Of a stretch of DNA of 64,000 bases, positions 9,421-17,694 are shown piece after piece (the first letter of the stretch is position 1; each line of letters starts with the position of its first letter). A program made the translations under genes and the position numbers. A model generated the notes under the pieces. It did no database searches. It was given only the letters and a program-made list of their open reading frames with translations, and was not told the origin of the DNA. Source of the DNA: Solitalea canadensis DSM 3403 (GTDB taxonomy: Bacteria > Bacteroidota > Bacteroidia > Sphingobacteriales > Sphingobacteriaceae); contig NC_017770.1 in NCBI RefSeq assembly GCF_000242635.2, positions 2,430,669 through 2,494,668 of the forward strand, written 5' to 3'.

Positions 9421-9867
9421 ATGAAAAAAATTTTGTTGATGGCAATTGGCTGCCTGTTTTTAGCTTCATGCACTAAAACAGTGGTAGTTGAAAAAGAAAG
9501 AAAAGGCCCTCCTCCTCATGCCAAAGCTTGGGGACACAAGAAAAAACACCGTACCTATTACTATTACTATCCTACTTCAAATGTTTACTTCGATATTACA
9601 TTTGGACAGTATGTTTATTTTAGTGCTGGCGCTTGGGTTAGGATGAATACCTTACCTTCAGGTGTGACAATTGGATCGGATCGTGTAAGAATTGATTATC
9701 AGGGTGACGATGTTTATGTCTATAACTCTAATCATAAATCAAAATATAAATCAGTTCCTCCAGGACAAGCTAAAAAGATGTCTTATGGAAATGATGATAA
9801 TGGCCGTGGGAATGGGAATGGGAATGGGAATGGTAAGGGAAAAGGCAAAGGTAAAAAGGGTCATTGA
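9421..9867 (+). CDS. Small lipoprotein with Gly-Asn/Gly-Lys tail
   Basis: 148 residues. SPII signal peptide with lipobox LASC (Cys about 17). The body is basic and Tyr-rich (RTYYYYYP), then a beta-rich stretch (VYFDITFGQYVYFSAGAW, VTIGSDRVRIDYQGDDVYVY) and a low-complexity C-terminus of GN then GK repeats encoded by a hexanucleotide repeat at 9808-9831. Probably anchored in a membrane facing the periplasm or surface. No family with a known function recognised. Own terminator at 9901. Confidence 0.75.
   Translation: MKKILLMAIGCLFLASCTKTVVVEKERKGPPPHAKAWGHKKKHRTYYYYYPTSNVYFDITFGQYVYFSAGAWVRMNTLPSGVTIGSDRVRIDYQGDDVYVYNSNHKSKYKSVPPGQAKKMSYGNDDNGRGNGNGNGNGKGKGKGKKGH
9808..9831 (+). repeat. In-frame GGGAAT hexanucleotide repeat (4 units)
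   Basis: Four perfect GGGAAT units encode the Gly-Asn tail of the lipoprotein. Units are multiples of three, so slippage would change tail length, not frame. Confidence 0.8.
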
Positions 9868-9900
9868 GAATAAGTAGGTCTGTCAATAGTTTATTGGTGA

Positions 9901-9927
9901 AAGGCTCGACAATGTCGAGCCTTTTTT
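9901..9927 (+). terminator. Rho-independent terminator after lipoprotein gene
   Basis: AAGGCTCGAC-AAT-GTCGAGCCTT hairpin followed by TTTTATT. Confidence 0.85.
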
Positions 9928-10004
9928 ATTTTAGCAACCTTTTTATTGAAGGTAGTTTATCCATTAATTAGATTTGATTGACAGTCAGCAGCTTTCATCG
10001 CCTA

Positions 10005-10724
10005 TTATGCATCAAACTTTTCCAACAACTTTAAGAAGGTAGCAAAATCTTTAGGGTATGGTGCATGAACCGTTATTTCCTCTCCATTCAATAATTTAAA
10101 GGAAACTTCATACGCATGTAATGCAAAACGTCTGATTAGTGGTTGCTCCTCTTCACCTTTCGACAATCTGTACCCTCTTTTAAAAGTTGAAAGCATTGGG
10201 TATTTACCTCCATACATTTCGTCAGCAACAATTGATGCACGTTGCGTTGCAAGGTGAATACGAATTTGGTGCATACGTCCCGTTTTAGGCTGACATTCAA
10301 CCAAGGTAAAATGTTTGAAGAATTTTATAGAATTGAAGGTGGTCTCAGCACGCTTACCTTCGTACTTATCGATCACCACATTGCCTTTACCAAAATTAGC
10401 AATTGGCAAGTCAACTAATTTATTATCGAAAGCATGCGAACCATCAATAATTGCATGATAGATTTTCTTAACCTCGCGATGCTCAAACTGCATGGAAACT
10501 GAACGGTAAGCTTCAGGAGTTTTTGCAAAAATCAACGCACCGGAAGTTTCTTTATCTAAGCGATGACAGATCTGCGCATCATCCCAATACTTTTTGGCCA
10601 ATCTTAGCATATTTAATTCACCACCAGTACGCTCATCAACAGAGGCAACAAAAGGTGGTTTATTAACTACAATTACATCATCATTTTCAAAAAGTATCAG
10701 GTCTTTAAATGCAGGAATCTTCAT
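10005..10724 (-). CDS. RluA-family rRNA/tRNA pseudouridine synthase
   Basis: 239 residues from the ATG at 10724 (a TTG 11 codons upstream is the only longer option). Isomerises uridine to pseudouridine in RNA. Seen: DVIVVNKPPFVAS, the catalytic motif CHRLDKETSGAL (Asp nucleophile, about residue 60), and the RNA-binding/closure motif PKTGRMHQIRIHL (about residue 150). No S4 domain precedes the catalytic domain, so it resembles RluA/RluE-like short forms rather than RluC/RluD. The exact target uridine cannot be read from sequence. Confidence 0.9.
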   Translation of the reverse strand: MKIPAFKDLILFENDDVIVVNKPPFVASVDERTGGELNMLRLAKKYWDDAQICHRLDKETSGALIFAKTPEAYRSVSMQFEHREVKKIYHAIIDGSHAFDNKLVDLPIANFGKGNVVIDKYEGKRAETTFNSIKFFKHFTLVECQPKTGRMHQIRIHLATQRASIVADEMYGGKYPMLSTFKRGYRLSKGEEEQPLIRRFALHAYEVSFKLLNGEEITVHAPYPKDFATFLKLLEKFDA

Positions 10725-10770
10725 GCTAAAATTAATATCGAACTTAAAAGTCGACAAAAGTACTAAAAAG

Positions 10771-10867
10771 AATTAGCTATTGGCTTTTAGCTGTTAGCTT
10801 TTAGAGCAGCCAATGACAAAAGACTGAATACTCAGGCCCTCAAGACTCTGAACTCAAGACTCCGAAC
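10771..10867. repeat. Composite intergenic repeats (TTAGCTGTTAGC and CAAGACTC words)
   Basis: First part repeats TTAGCT/TTGGC words (10771-10805); second part repeats CTCAAGACTC/GAACTCAAGACTC (about 10831-10867). Lies between two minus-strand genes. No gene. Confidence 0.5.
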
Positions 10868-10873
10868 TAACAA

Positions 10874-11911
10874 CTATCCTTTTCTCAATGTAAAGCCAAA
10901 CGTGGTACCCACACCTATACTGCTCCTAACATTAATGGTTTGATTATGAGCCTCAATAATGTGCTTCACAATGGCCAAACCTAAACCGGTTCCACCTTCA
11001 GCACGTGAACGGCTGCGATCAACACGATAAAAACGCTCAAACAAACGCGGTATATGCTCAGGTTCCACACCTATTCCGTTATCGGTAATTTCAACCAGAG
11101 TGTTTTCATCCATATCATACAATCCTACAATTGTATGACCATCTTTATTACCGTATTTGATAGAATTAGAAACTAAATTAACGACCACCTGCCGAATACG
11201 CGACTTATCAGCTTCAACAATAAACGGTACATCACAGCCTTCCTTAAATCCAAAGGAAATATTTTTGTCATGAGCTATAAACTCCATCGAATCAAAAACA
11301 TCCTTTATGAGATCATGCACATCAAATGTTTCCATCTCCATGGTAAGATAGCCTGACTCTAATTGAGAAATAGACTCTAAATCTTCAACCAGAGAAGCTA
11401 AGCGATCCGCACTTTTCGAGGCCTTGGAAAGAAAATGAAGATTAACCTCCGGATCATCCAATGCGCCATCTAAAAGGGTATTTATATAGCCCTGAACATT
11501 AAAAATTGGTGTTTTAAGTTCATGAGAAACATTGCCCAAAAACTCTTTCCTAAAAGTCTCGTTCTTCCGAAGCTGTTCTATTTCAACGGCCTGATCTTTA
11601 GCCCAATTTAACACATCTTGCGTAACACCGGCAATAGGATCTTCCGTAGATCCGAACAGTGGAGGAAAAACCGGATCTGATTTACCCGTTTTTAACTGAT
11701 GAATGCTTTTATAGACAAGTTTTATCTTCCTGTAGATGAAAAACTCAAGTGCATACAAGGTTAATACAAAAGATACGATGAAGTTTAGTGTAACTTCAAG
11801 TAATATCTCTACGAATGAAGATTTAAAAATTATGGAAATCAGCCCTACAACACAAGTTAAAATGGTAGCTGTTAAAAAGGCAATTATACGAGGCGTAGGG
11901 TTTTTTATCAT
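10874..11911 (-). CDS. Sensor histidine kinase, PhoR-like
   Basis: 345 residues. Two N-terminal membrane helices (about 10-30 and 35-58), a HAMP-like linker, HisKA with the phospho-acceptor motif GNVSHELKTP (His about 128), then a full HATPase domain: N-box VVNLVSNSIKYG, G1 EITDNGIGV, F-box LFERFYRVDRSRS, G2 GGTGLGLAIVKH. No large periplasmic sensor between the helices. Phosphorylates the OmpR-type regulator whose gene overlaps its start by 4 bases (ATGA). PhoR-like naming is by overall layout only; the signal is unknown. Confidence 0.9.
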   Translation of the reverse strand: MIKNPTPRIIAFLTATILTCVVGLISIIFKSSFVEILLEVTLNFIVSFVLTLYALEFFIYRKIKLVYKSIHQLKTGKSDPVFPPLFGSTEDPIAGVTQDVLNWAKDQAVEIEQLRKNETFRKEFLGNVSHELKTPIFNVQGYINTLLDGALDDPEVNLHFLSKASKSADRLASLVEDLESISQLESGYLTMEMETFDVHDLIKDVFDSMEFIAHDKNISFGFKEGCDVPFIVEADKSRIRQVVVNLVSNSIKYGNKDGHTIVGLYDMDENTLVEITDNGIGVEPEHIPRLFERFYRVDRSRSRAEGGTGLGLAIVKHIIEAHNQTINVRSSIGVGTTFGFTLRKG

Positions 11912-12609
11912 AGTTCAAATTTGTATCCAACTCCTTTTACGGTGGTTACGTAATTTTCGCCTAACTTTTCGCGTAATTTTCTGATGTGAACATCAATTGT
12001 TCGATTGGTAACCACTACCGAATCCTCCCAAATATTTTTAAGGATAATTTCGCGGGTATAAACTTTTCCAGGTTTTGAAGCCAATAAATACAGTAATTCA
12101 AATTCTTTTTTGGCTAAAATTACCTTATTACCGTTTTGAAAAACGACAAAAGCTTCACGATCGATAACCAAGTCACCTATCTCCAGTTTATTTTCGAAAT
12201 TATCTTCGTTGTAAACATTTCTACGTAAAATGGCATTAATACGACTTATAAGCGCACGAGGTTTAATCGGCTTAGCGATGTAATCATCTGCACCTACATT
12301 AAAACCTGCGATCTCTGAGTACTCTTCACTACGAGCAGTTAAAAACACCATAAACGTATTTTTAAACTCCGGCATACTTCTCATTAAACGGCAAGCCTCT
12401 ATACCATCCATTTTAGGCATCATAATATCAAGGATGATTAAATCCGGCATTACTTTTTTGGCAATAGTAACCGCTTCTTGTCCATTGTTGGCAAGAAAAA
12501 CCTGATATCCTTCTTTCTTTAAATTGTACTCGATTAACTCCAGTATATCCGGTTCGTCGTCAACAATTAGAATTTTTTGTTTCGGTGTAGTCATATCTGA
12601 ATTTTCCAT
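11908..12609 (-). CDS. Response regulator, OmpR/PhoB family
   Basis: 233 residues. Receiver domain with the acidic pocket (VDDEPD), the phospho-acceptor Asp in LIILDIMMPKMDG (about residue 58), the TAR threonine and the switch Lys in DYIAKPIKP. The C-terminal winged helix carries the OmpR-type recognition region VVTNRTIDVHIRKLREKLG and TVKGVGYKFE. First gene of a two-gene operon with the kinase; translation is coupled through an overlapping ATGA. ATG at 12594 is an alternative start. Confidence 0.93.
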   Translation of the reverse strand: MENSDMTTPKQKILIVDDEPDILELIEYNLKKEGYQVFLANNGQEAVTIAKKVMPDLIILDIMMPKMDGIEACRLMRSMPEFKNTFMVFLTARSEEYSEIAGFNVGADDYIAKPIKPRALISRINAILRRNVYNEDNFENKLEIGDLVIDREAFVVFQNGNKVILAKKEFELLYLLASKPGKVYTREIILKNIWEDSVVVTNRTIDVHIRKLREKLGENYVTTVKGVGYKFEL

Positions 12610-12695
12610 AAAAGTAAAACGCTAATTGAAGCAATTTGTTAATCCTATATTAAGAATTTGTTAAGAAGTAAAAAAGAGTTAATATGAGATAGTTG

Positions 12696-13232
12696 TTAAT
12701 TCAACAATTTCTTTAAAAAATCTTCTAATTGAGTGCCGTGTAAGTCTTTAGCAATTATTTTCCCTTCCTTATCAAGGATAAAATTTGCTGGAATTCCTTC
12801 AATTCCATAGCCTTCAACAGGCTGAGAACCCCATTTTTTCAGATCCGATACATGAATCCATTGCATTTTGTAATCTTCAACGGCCTTTAACCATCGATCT
12901 TTATCCTTATCTAAAGATACTCCATAGATTTCCAGGCCTTTATTTTTATACGCTGAATATAATTGAGTAAGATGCGGGATTTCGGCCCTGCAAGGTGGAC
13001 ACCATGATGCCCAAAAGTCAATCAATACATATTTGCCTTGCAATGATGATAATTTTACTGGAATTCCTTCAGCTGTTGGCAATTCGATTTCAGGCGCCAT
13101 AAATCCAACATCTTTGCCAATCGGCAACCCATTGGCAGCTAACACTACAGCGGATGATTCTTTTTTAGGAGCGGTATTACAGGAAGCAAGAAATAAAGCG
13201 ATTACGAAAGCAAAAAAGATTTTTTTCATCAT
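12696..13232 (-). CDS. TlpA-family thioredoxin-like lipoprotein
   Basis: About 178 residues from ATG 13232 (ATG 13229 equally possible; the longer reading begins at TTG). Lipobox LASC, a short linker, then an AhpC/TSA-thioredoxin fold: PEIELPTAEG, VLIDFWASWCPPCRAEIP with the CPPC redox pair (about residue 85), and the cis-proline region EGIPANFILDKEG. Predicted to be anchored to a membrane on the periplasmic side, reducing disulfides or acting in cytochrome c or peroxide metabolism. Stands alone; not obviously co-transcribed with the regulator upstream. Confidence 0.9.
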   Translation of the reverse strand: MMKKIFFAFVIALFLASCNTAPKKESSAVVLAANGLPIGKDVGFMAPEIELPTAEGIPVKLSSLQGKYVLIDFWASWCPPCRAEIPHLTQLYSAYKNKGLEIYGVSLDKDKDRWLKAVEDYKMQWIHVSDLKKWGSQPVEGYGIEGIPANFILDKEGKIIAKDLHGTQLEDFLKKLLN

Positions 13233-13307
13233 ATACAAATGTACAAGACTTTCTGGTTGTAAAAACCGGAAAGTCTTGTAACAATTTATTTAATAAACTC
13301 AAGTTGT

Positions 13308-13435
13308 CGCTGTTAGCAATTAGCTGTTAGCCATTAGAAATTAGCTCAAGTGCCAGTTCAATAGGATGTCCCAGCGGGACAATAGATCGGTAACAATATC
13401 TTGATTGCATTATGCTGATAGCCCTGTTAAGGGCT
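13308..13435. repeat. Composite intergenic repeats between gatB and tlpA-like gene
   Basis: Holds TTAGC-family words (13308-13345), then a TGTCCC-AGC-GGGACA palindrome (13366-13380) and a TAGCCCT-GTT-AAGGGCTA hairpin (13418-13435). Such GTCCC and AGCCC palindromes are typical of dispersed intergenic repeats in this phylum. No ORF. Confidence 0.6.
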
Positions 13436-13496
13436 AAACAATTATTCATTTTCTATTATAACTGACAACTTGGGTTAATAAGTAAAATCGGTTTAT

Positions 13497-14966
13497 TTAA
13501 ACCTCCTTAAAGGCTTCTAAGCGTTCTACCACTAGTTTATTTGCAGATTTAGGGTCAATTTTTCCTTTGGTAAGCTTCATCACATCGCCCATAAACATCC
13601 CTACCAAATTCTTTTTGCCTTTATGGTACTCTTTAACCTTATCCGGATATTTTGACAACACCTGATCTATAAAACCAATCAGCTCGTCATCATTTGATTC
13701 AATCAATACACCTAAATCATGCGCTAACTGGCTAACTTTTTTTAACGGGTCATCCAACAGCGCAGGAAATACTTTTTGTGTGGCTACAGAGTTATTAATT
13801 TTCCCAGCGTCAATTAAGTTAATAATTGCGGCAATCTGTTCAGGCTTCAATGCAAAGTCTGTAATTTCCAGCGACTGGTCATTCAGGTAAGATTTGATTG
13901 CCCCCATCATCCAGTTTGCAGCTGATTTATAATTGCTCGTATGAACAATTATGCTTTCGAAAAACTGCGCAAACTGTTTATTTTCCGTTAAAACTCCTGC
14001 GTCATATTCTGATAATTCGTATTCGGAAGTATACTTTGTTATCAACTGCTCTGGCAATAGCGGCAACGATTCTTTAATGGATGCGATATATTCATCCGAT
14101 AGTACTACCGGCAAAATATCCGGTTCAGGAAAATAACGATAATCATTCGCCATTTCCTTTGTTCTCAACACCGAAGTAGATCCACTAACTGTATCAAAGT
14201 TCAGGGTATTTTGAGAAATGGTTCCACCTGCTTCTATTACATCTATCTGGCGCTTAAACTCGTATTCAATCGCACGCTGTACATTTCGGATCGAGTTCAT
14301 ATTTTTTACCTCACAACGGGTTCCATATTCTTCGGCTCCCTTTAAACGAACGGAAATATTAGCATCACATCGCATGCTACCTTCCTCCATATTTCCATCA
14401 CATATCTCAAGGTATCTCAAGATCTTCCTAAGCTCCGTTAAATATTGAGTTGCCTGCTCAGCGCTTCTCATATCGGGCTCCGAAACAATTTCCAATAATG
14501 GAACTCCTGCCCTATTTAAATCGATGTAAGAGTTATACGGATCCTGATCATGCATACTTTTCCCGGCATCTTCTTCCATATGAATATGGTGCAAACGTAA
14601 TTTCTTGCGAGTACCATCTTTCAGTGCTACATCAACATACCCACCAATACTGATTGGTTTTGTATCCTGACTGATCTGATAACCTTTTGGAAGATCAGCA
14701 TAGAAATAATTTTTGCGATCAAAGGCATTAAATTTATTAATAGTCCCGTTTGTTGCCAATCCAAGTTTTACAGCATATTCTACTACTTTACCATTTAATC
14801 GTGGTAGAGTGCCTGGATGGCCCAAAGTAACAGGGTTAACATTCCGGTTAGGTTCTGCGCCAAATGCGGCCGAATCACCGGAAAATATCTTCGTTTGAGT
14901 TGACATCTGCGCATGCACCTCAAGTCCGACAACCAATTCGTATTTATCGTATATCGTTGTATTCAT
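13497..14966 (-). CDS. gatB: Asp-tRNA(Asn)/Glu-tRNA(Gln) amidotransferase subunit B
   Basis: 489 residues, full length. Tail-binding and kinase-like subunit of GatCAB, which amidates misacylated Glu-tRNA(Gln)/Asp-tRNA(Asn). Seen: VVGLEVHAQ near the N-terminus, ALGHPGTLP-like segment (VTLGHPGTLPRLN), FYADLPKGYQISQ, LEEDAGKS-like HMEEDAGKS, VSEPDMRSAEQA, EVKNMNSIRNVQRAIEYE, and the C-terminal YqeY-like helical domain (GKKNLVGMFMGDVMKLTKGK). gatC is 28 kb away in the same window and gatA is not seen, so the operon is split. Confidence 0.96.
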   Translation of the reverse strand: MNTTIYDKYELVVGLEVHAQMSTQTKIFSGDSAAFGAEPNRNVNPVTLGHPGTLPRLNGKVVEYAVKLGLATNGTINKFNAFDRKNYFYADLPKGYQISQDTKPISIGGYVDVALKDGTRKKLRLHHIHMEEDAGKSMHDQDPYNSYIDLNRAGVPLLEIVSEPDMRSAEQATQYLTELRKILRYLEICDGNMEEGSMRCDANISVRLKGAEEYGTRCEVKNMNSIRNVQRAIEYEFKRQIDVIEAGGTISQNTLNFDTVSGSTSVLRTKEMANDYRYFPEPDILPVVLSDEYIASIKESLPLLPEQLITKYTSEYELSEYDAGVLTENKQFAQFFESIIVHTSNYKSAANWMMGAIKSYLNDQSLEITDFALKPEQIAAIINLIDAGKINNSVATQKVFPALLDDPLKKVSQLAHDLGVLIESNDDELIGFIDQVLSKYPDKVKEYHKGKKNLVGMFMGDVMKLTKGKIDPKSANKLVVERLEAFKEV

Positions 14967-15185
14967 AGCTTAATCACAAAAATATAACTTAATAACATTT
15001 TGTCAACAGATTAAGACTTTTTAAATAAATTTATTAACATAAATGCGATTTTGTTTAAACAATTTAAAAACAATAACAAATTTCAGGTCTATCACTACAA
15101 CATTGATTTTTAGGTAAATGAATCCTCTCAGAAAATAATTATATTGCAAGCAGTAGGACCAGCACCGAATTCTTTTAAAACTTAA

Positions 15186-15845
15186 ATGTTAAGCAGATTT
15201 TTTAACCAATTCTTTAACGCCATATCAGGTGAAAGCAAACGTTTTTCTCTTGAAAATCGGATTTTCAATATTACCTGTATCGTTACCATCTTAATTGCGT
15301 TTGGGGGAATTGTCCTGAATGTTATTAATCAGATCGATTATAGGCTTAATATTGTGATCATTATTGCCGAATGTGGATTGCTTATCTTGTATTATTTCTC
15401 CCGGTTTAAACAGCAATTTCAGTCTACTTTAATTACTTTTTTAATAATTTGTTATATAAGCTTAGGCTTGGGTTGGTTTTATAATGGAGGTGTTGATGGG
15501 CCAGTGATTTATATTATTACTTTCTTCCTGATCGTTTTTATCAGCATTATCAATGTAAAATATCAATACTTATGGATATTCACCTGTATTGCATTTACAC
15601 TATTATTGTTTTTACTTGAATACTTGCATCCGGAACTTGTTGCACCTTATTATAGCAGGAAAGCCCGCTTCCTTGATCTTGCCGGAAGCTACATCATTGT
15701 GATTGTCAGTATTCTAACCATTGTTTTGGCCATAAAACGAAACTATGAATACGAAAGAAAAAAGCAGAAATACAGAGGACAGAAATTACGCAACAAAACA
15801 AACTCATTAGTAAACAATACAAAAATCTTGAAAACCAAGATTTAA
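15186..15845 (+). CDS. Histidine kinase, N-terminal membrane part (frame-0 product ending at early stop)
   Basis: 219 residues in frame 0. About six membrane helices (from ITCIVTILIAFGGIVLNVIN to SYIIVIVSILTIVLAIK) form a 7TM-like or MASE-type sensor, followed by YEYERKK. The last ~27 residues after that are out of frame with the kinase and end at a TAA. The kinase domain continues in frame -1 (next entry). The switch point is the heptamer A AAA AAG at 15758-15764. Either this is a real 1-nt loss in an A run, a sequencing error, or a -1 recoding site. Confidence 0.7.
   Translation: MLSRFFNQFFNAISGESKRFSLENRIFNITCIVTILIAFGGIVLNVINQIDYRLNIVIIIAECGLLILYYFSRFKQQFQSTLITFLIICYISLGLGWFYNGGVDGPVIYIITFFLIVFISIINVKYQYLWIFTCIAFTLLLFLLEYLHPELVAPYYSRKARFLDLAGSYIIVIVSILTIVLAIKRNYEYERKKQKYRGQKLRNKTNSLVNNTKILKTKI
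15758..15764 (+). promoter_or_regulatory. Candidate -1 frameshift site, slippery heptamer A AAA AAG
   Basis: In the reading phase of the upstream ORF the bases read A AAA AAG, the canonical slippery sequence known from E. coli dnaX. A -1 slip here joins the membrane half directly to AEIQRTEITQQ... and the complete kinase domain. I see no strong downstream stem-loop, which weakens programmed shifting and leaves transcriptional slippage, mutation or assembly error as options. Confidence 0.5.
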
Positions 15846-16522
15846 TTAAGATTAAGGTATTTTCGATTATTTCACATGATTTGCGTGGCCCACTAACATC
15901 CTTGCAAGGTCTGTTGAATCTTTTTAACGATCGTTTAATAGAGGTTGATGAGTTTAAAGAATTATCGATGGAAGTAACCGAACGCGTACGTCATAACCTT
16001 CAGCTGCTTGATAACCTACTTTATTGGTCGAACAGCCAAATGTTGGGTTTACGGGTTGAAGCCAAACAAATAGAGTTGAACAACTTAGTGGATGAATTTT
16101 TACACTTGCTAAGACCTGAGGCTGACGCCAAAAATATTATCATTGAAAATAAACTTTCTGAGAACAGTATCGCTTATGCCGATATTAACATGATAAAGGT
16201 GGTAATCAGAAATTTACTTTCGAATGCAATTAAGTTTACGAGACAAGGTGGACGCATAAAAATTAATTCGCGAAAAGACGGCGATGCAATGGTTTTTTCA
16301 GTTGAAGATAATGGGGTTGGTATTAGTCGCGAAAATCAAATGAAATTGTTTAGCATGGATCATTTTTCAACCAAAGGTACGGCTAATGAGGTTGGCACCG
16401 GTTTGGGACTTATTCTCTGCAAAGATTTTATTGAACGCAATGGCGGAAAAATATGGACGATGAGTGAACTAGGTAAAGGCAGTACATTTAGCTTTTCGTT
16501 GCCTCATCATAAACTAACCTAA
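15764..16522 (+). CDS. Histidine kinase, C-terminal HisKA-HATPase part (read after -1 shift)
   Basis: 252 residues following the shift. A coiled-coil linker (NKLISKQYKNLENQDLIKIK) leads into the H-box VFSIISHDLRGPL with its phospho-accepting His, then N-box VVIRNLLSNAIKFT, G1 VEDNGVGIS, and G2 GTGLGLILCKD. The H-box starts before the first possible in-frame initiation codon (TTG 15881), so the part cannot work as an independent gene without losing its phosphorylation site. This argues that the two halves are one protein of about 445 residues. No partner response regulator is adjacent; dgkA follows after 31 bases. Confidence 0.8.
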   Translation, partial: AEIQRTEITQQNKLISKQYKNLENQDLIKIKVFSIISHDLRGPLTSLQGLLNLFNDRLIEVDEFKELSMEVTERVRHNLQLLDNLLYWSNSQMLGLRVEAKQIELNNLVDEFLHLLRPEADAKNIIIENKLSENSIAYADINMIKVVIRNLLSNAIKFTRQGGRIKINSRKDGDAMVFSVEDNGVGISRENQMKLFSMDHFSTKGTANEVGTGLGLILCKDFIERNGGKIWTMSELGKGSTFSFSLPHHKLT

Positions 16523-16553
16523 GGGTTTCTACCTAAAAAGAACTGTTACCCTC

Positions 16554-16913
16554 ATGAAAATAGAAAAAGATCACTCCTTCAAAGCTCGCCTGAAAAGTTT
16601 TGGTTATGCCTATAAAGGATTGAAGTTTTTGTTTTTAAATGAACCCAATGCTAAAATCCATCTTTTAATTACCATTATCGTCATTATTGCAGGTTTCTAT
16701 TTCAATGTTAGCTCCATTGAGTGGTGTATGTTACTCTTGGCAATTGGATTGGTTATTTCTGCTGAGATGATAAATACAGCTATCGAAAAAATGGCCGATG
16801 TTGTTAGCCCGGAAAAAAATGCAAAGATCGGTTTAATAAAGGATATTGCCGCAGGAGCGGTACTGTTTACAGTAGTTATTGCAGTACTTATAGGCTTAAT
16901 AATATTTTTATGA
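16554..16913 (+). CDS. dgkA: Diacylglycerol kinase / undecaprenol kinase family (DgkA)
   Basis: 119 residues, the usual size for this trimeric integral-membrane kinase. Three predicted helices. Seen: an N-terminal amphipathic SFKARLKSFGYAYKGL, the first helix LLITIIVIIAGFYF, the signature SAEMINTAIEKMADVVSP with catalytic Glu and Asn, and IKDIAAGAVLF before the last helix. Gram-positive-like members phosphorylate undecaprenol, so the substrate (diacylglycerol or undecaprenol) is open. Its TGA stop lies inside the repeat arm that begins at 16911. Confidence 0.93.
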   Translation: MKIEKDHSFKARLKSFGYAYKGLKFLFLNEPNAKIHLLITIIVIIAGFYFNVSSIEWCMLLLAIGLVISAEMINTAIEKMADVVSPEKNAKIGLIKDIAAGAVLFTVVIAVLIGLIIFL

Positions 16914-17094
16914 TTACACTGATTATTGATTACATTGGATTGATTACACCGATTTTTGAATAGATTTTAAGATTAGTTGATCTTTAATTGATTCAAGAAA
17001 TTACTAATCGTAATCATTAAATAATCCGTCGATAATCTATAAATACCTGAGTAATAAAAAATCGGTGTAATCAATCCAATAATCAGTGTAATCC
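16911..17094. repeat. Long inverted repeat, GATTACACCGATT family, copy 2
   Basis: Left arm from 16911 and right arm ending at 17094 are inverted copies of about 35 bases (TGATTACACTGATTATT, then GGATTGATTACACCGATT), with a 9-base insertion in the left arm. Lies between converging dgkA and the META gene, and supplies the dgkA stop codon. Confidence 0.85.
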
Positions 17095-17101
17095 AAAAAA
17101 A

Positions 17102-17542
17102 CTATTTAGTAAACGAAGCCAATAAGTCGCTTCCTTTAAACAGCTGTAATTTTTCACCGTTTAATTTTACGTCAGTAGCGTCATTTAAGGCTTTAGAAAG
17201 AGCGTCTTCAACGGCCATTTCAGTACACATCATTTTAGTGCTTGCTAACGGGCCAAATTTCAGTTTTCCTTCTTCAAACTTATATCCACCGGTAAAATTA
17301 TTGCAGCCTAATGATCCGCTTACCCTGCTATCGTCTTTATTAAATTCAATAAAGGCTGGCTTTCCTTTTGAAATATCAATGGCACTACCATTCGACATTA
17401 GTTGAGATAAGTTCCATTTGCTGCCAACTAATTGGTTTACATTTTCAGGGGTTACTAATCCGGAACTTTTCATCGTGTTACATCCAAATCCTAAAAAGGC
17501 AAAAATTGCAAACATTGCAACGAGCGTGAATTTTACTTTCAT
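17102..17542 (-). CDS. META domain (HslJ-like) lipoprotein
   Basis: 147 residues from the ATG at 17542, which begins a signal peptide ending in the lipobox FGFGC; the longer reading from 17605 would bury the signal. META/HslJ fold: VGSKWNLSQLMSNG, FIEFNKDDSRVSGSLGCNNFTGGYK (the highly conserved G-x-x-G-CN core), LKFGPLASTKMMC, and a closing LQLFKGSDLLASF. Related proteins in E. coli are heat-inducible envelope proteins; function is unknown. Monocistronic; converges with dgkA. Confidence 0.9.
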   Translation of the reverse strand: MKVKFTLVAMFAIFAFLGFGCNTMKSSGLVTPENVNQLVGSKWNLSQLMSNGSAIDISKGKPAFIEFNKDDSRVSGSLGCNNFTGGYKFEEGKLKFGPLASTKMMCTEMAVEDALSKALNDATDVKLNGEKLQLFKGSDLLASFTK

Positions 17543-17606
17543 AATATTAAGTGTAAATAAATTTTCGACTTGATACTTACTAAATTTAAGCAATGACTGC
17601 ATCAAA

Positions 17607-17637
17607 TAAAAAAGTAGTCTGGGTAAACCGGACTACC
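17607..17637 (-). terminator. Rho-independent terminator of alaS
   Basis: On the minus strand GTAGTC...GACTAC encloses a partly paired loop and is followed by TTTTTTATTT. Lies 58 bases after the alaS stop. Confidence 0.75.
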
Positions 17638-17694
17638 TTATACTTATTACTACGATCGTATTACCAGATATGTAACACTCGATGTGGTTATTTT

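Noticed and set aside
9808-9831. Hexanucleotide repeat as a phase-variable switch
   Set aside because: Unit length is a multiple of three, so slippage cannot turn the gene on or off.
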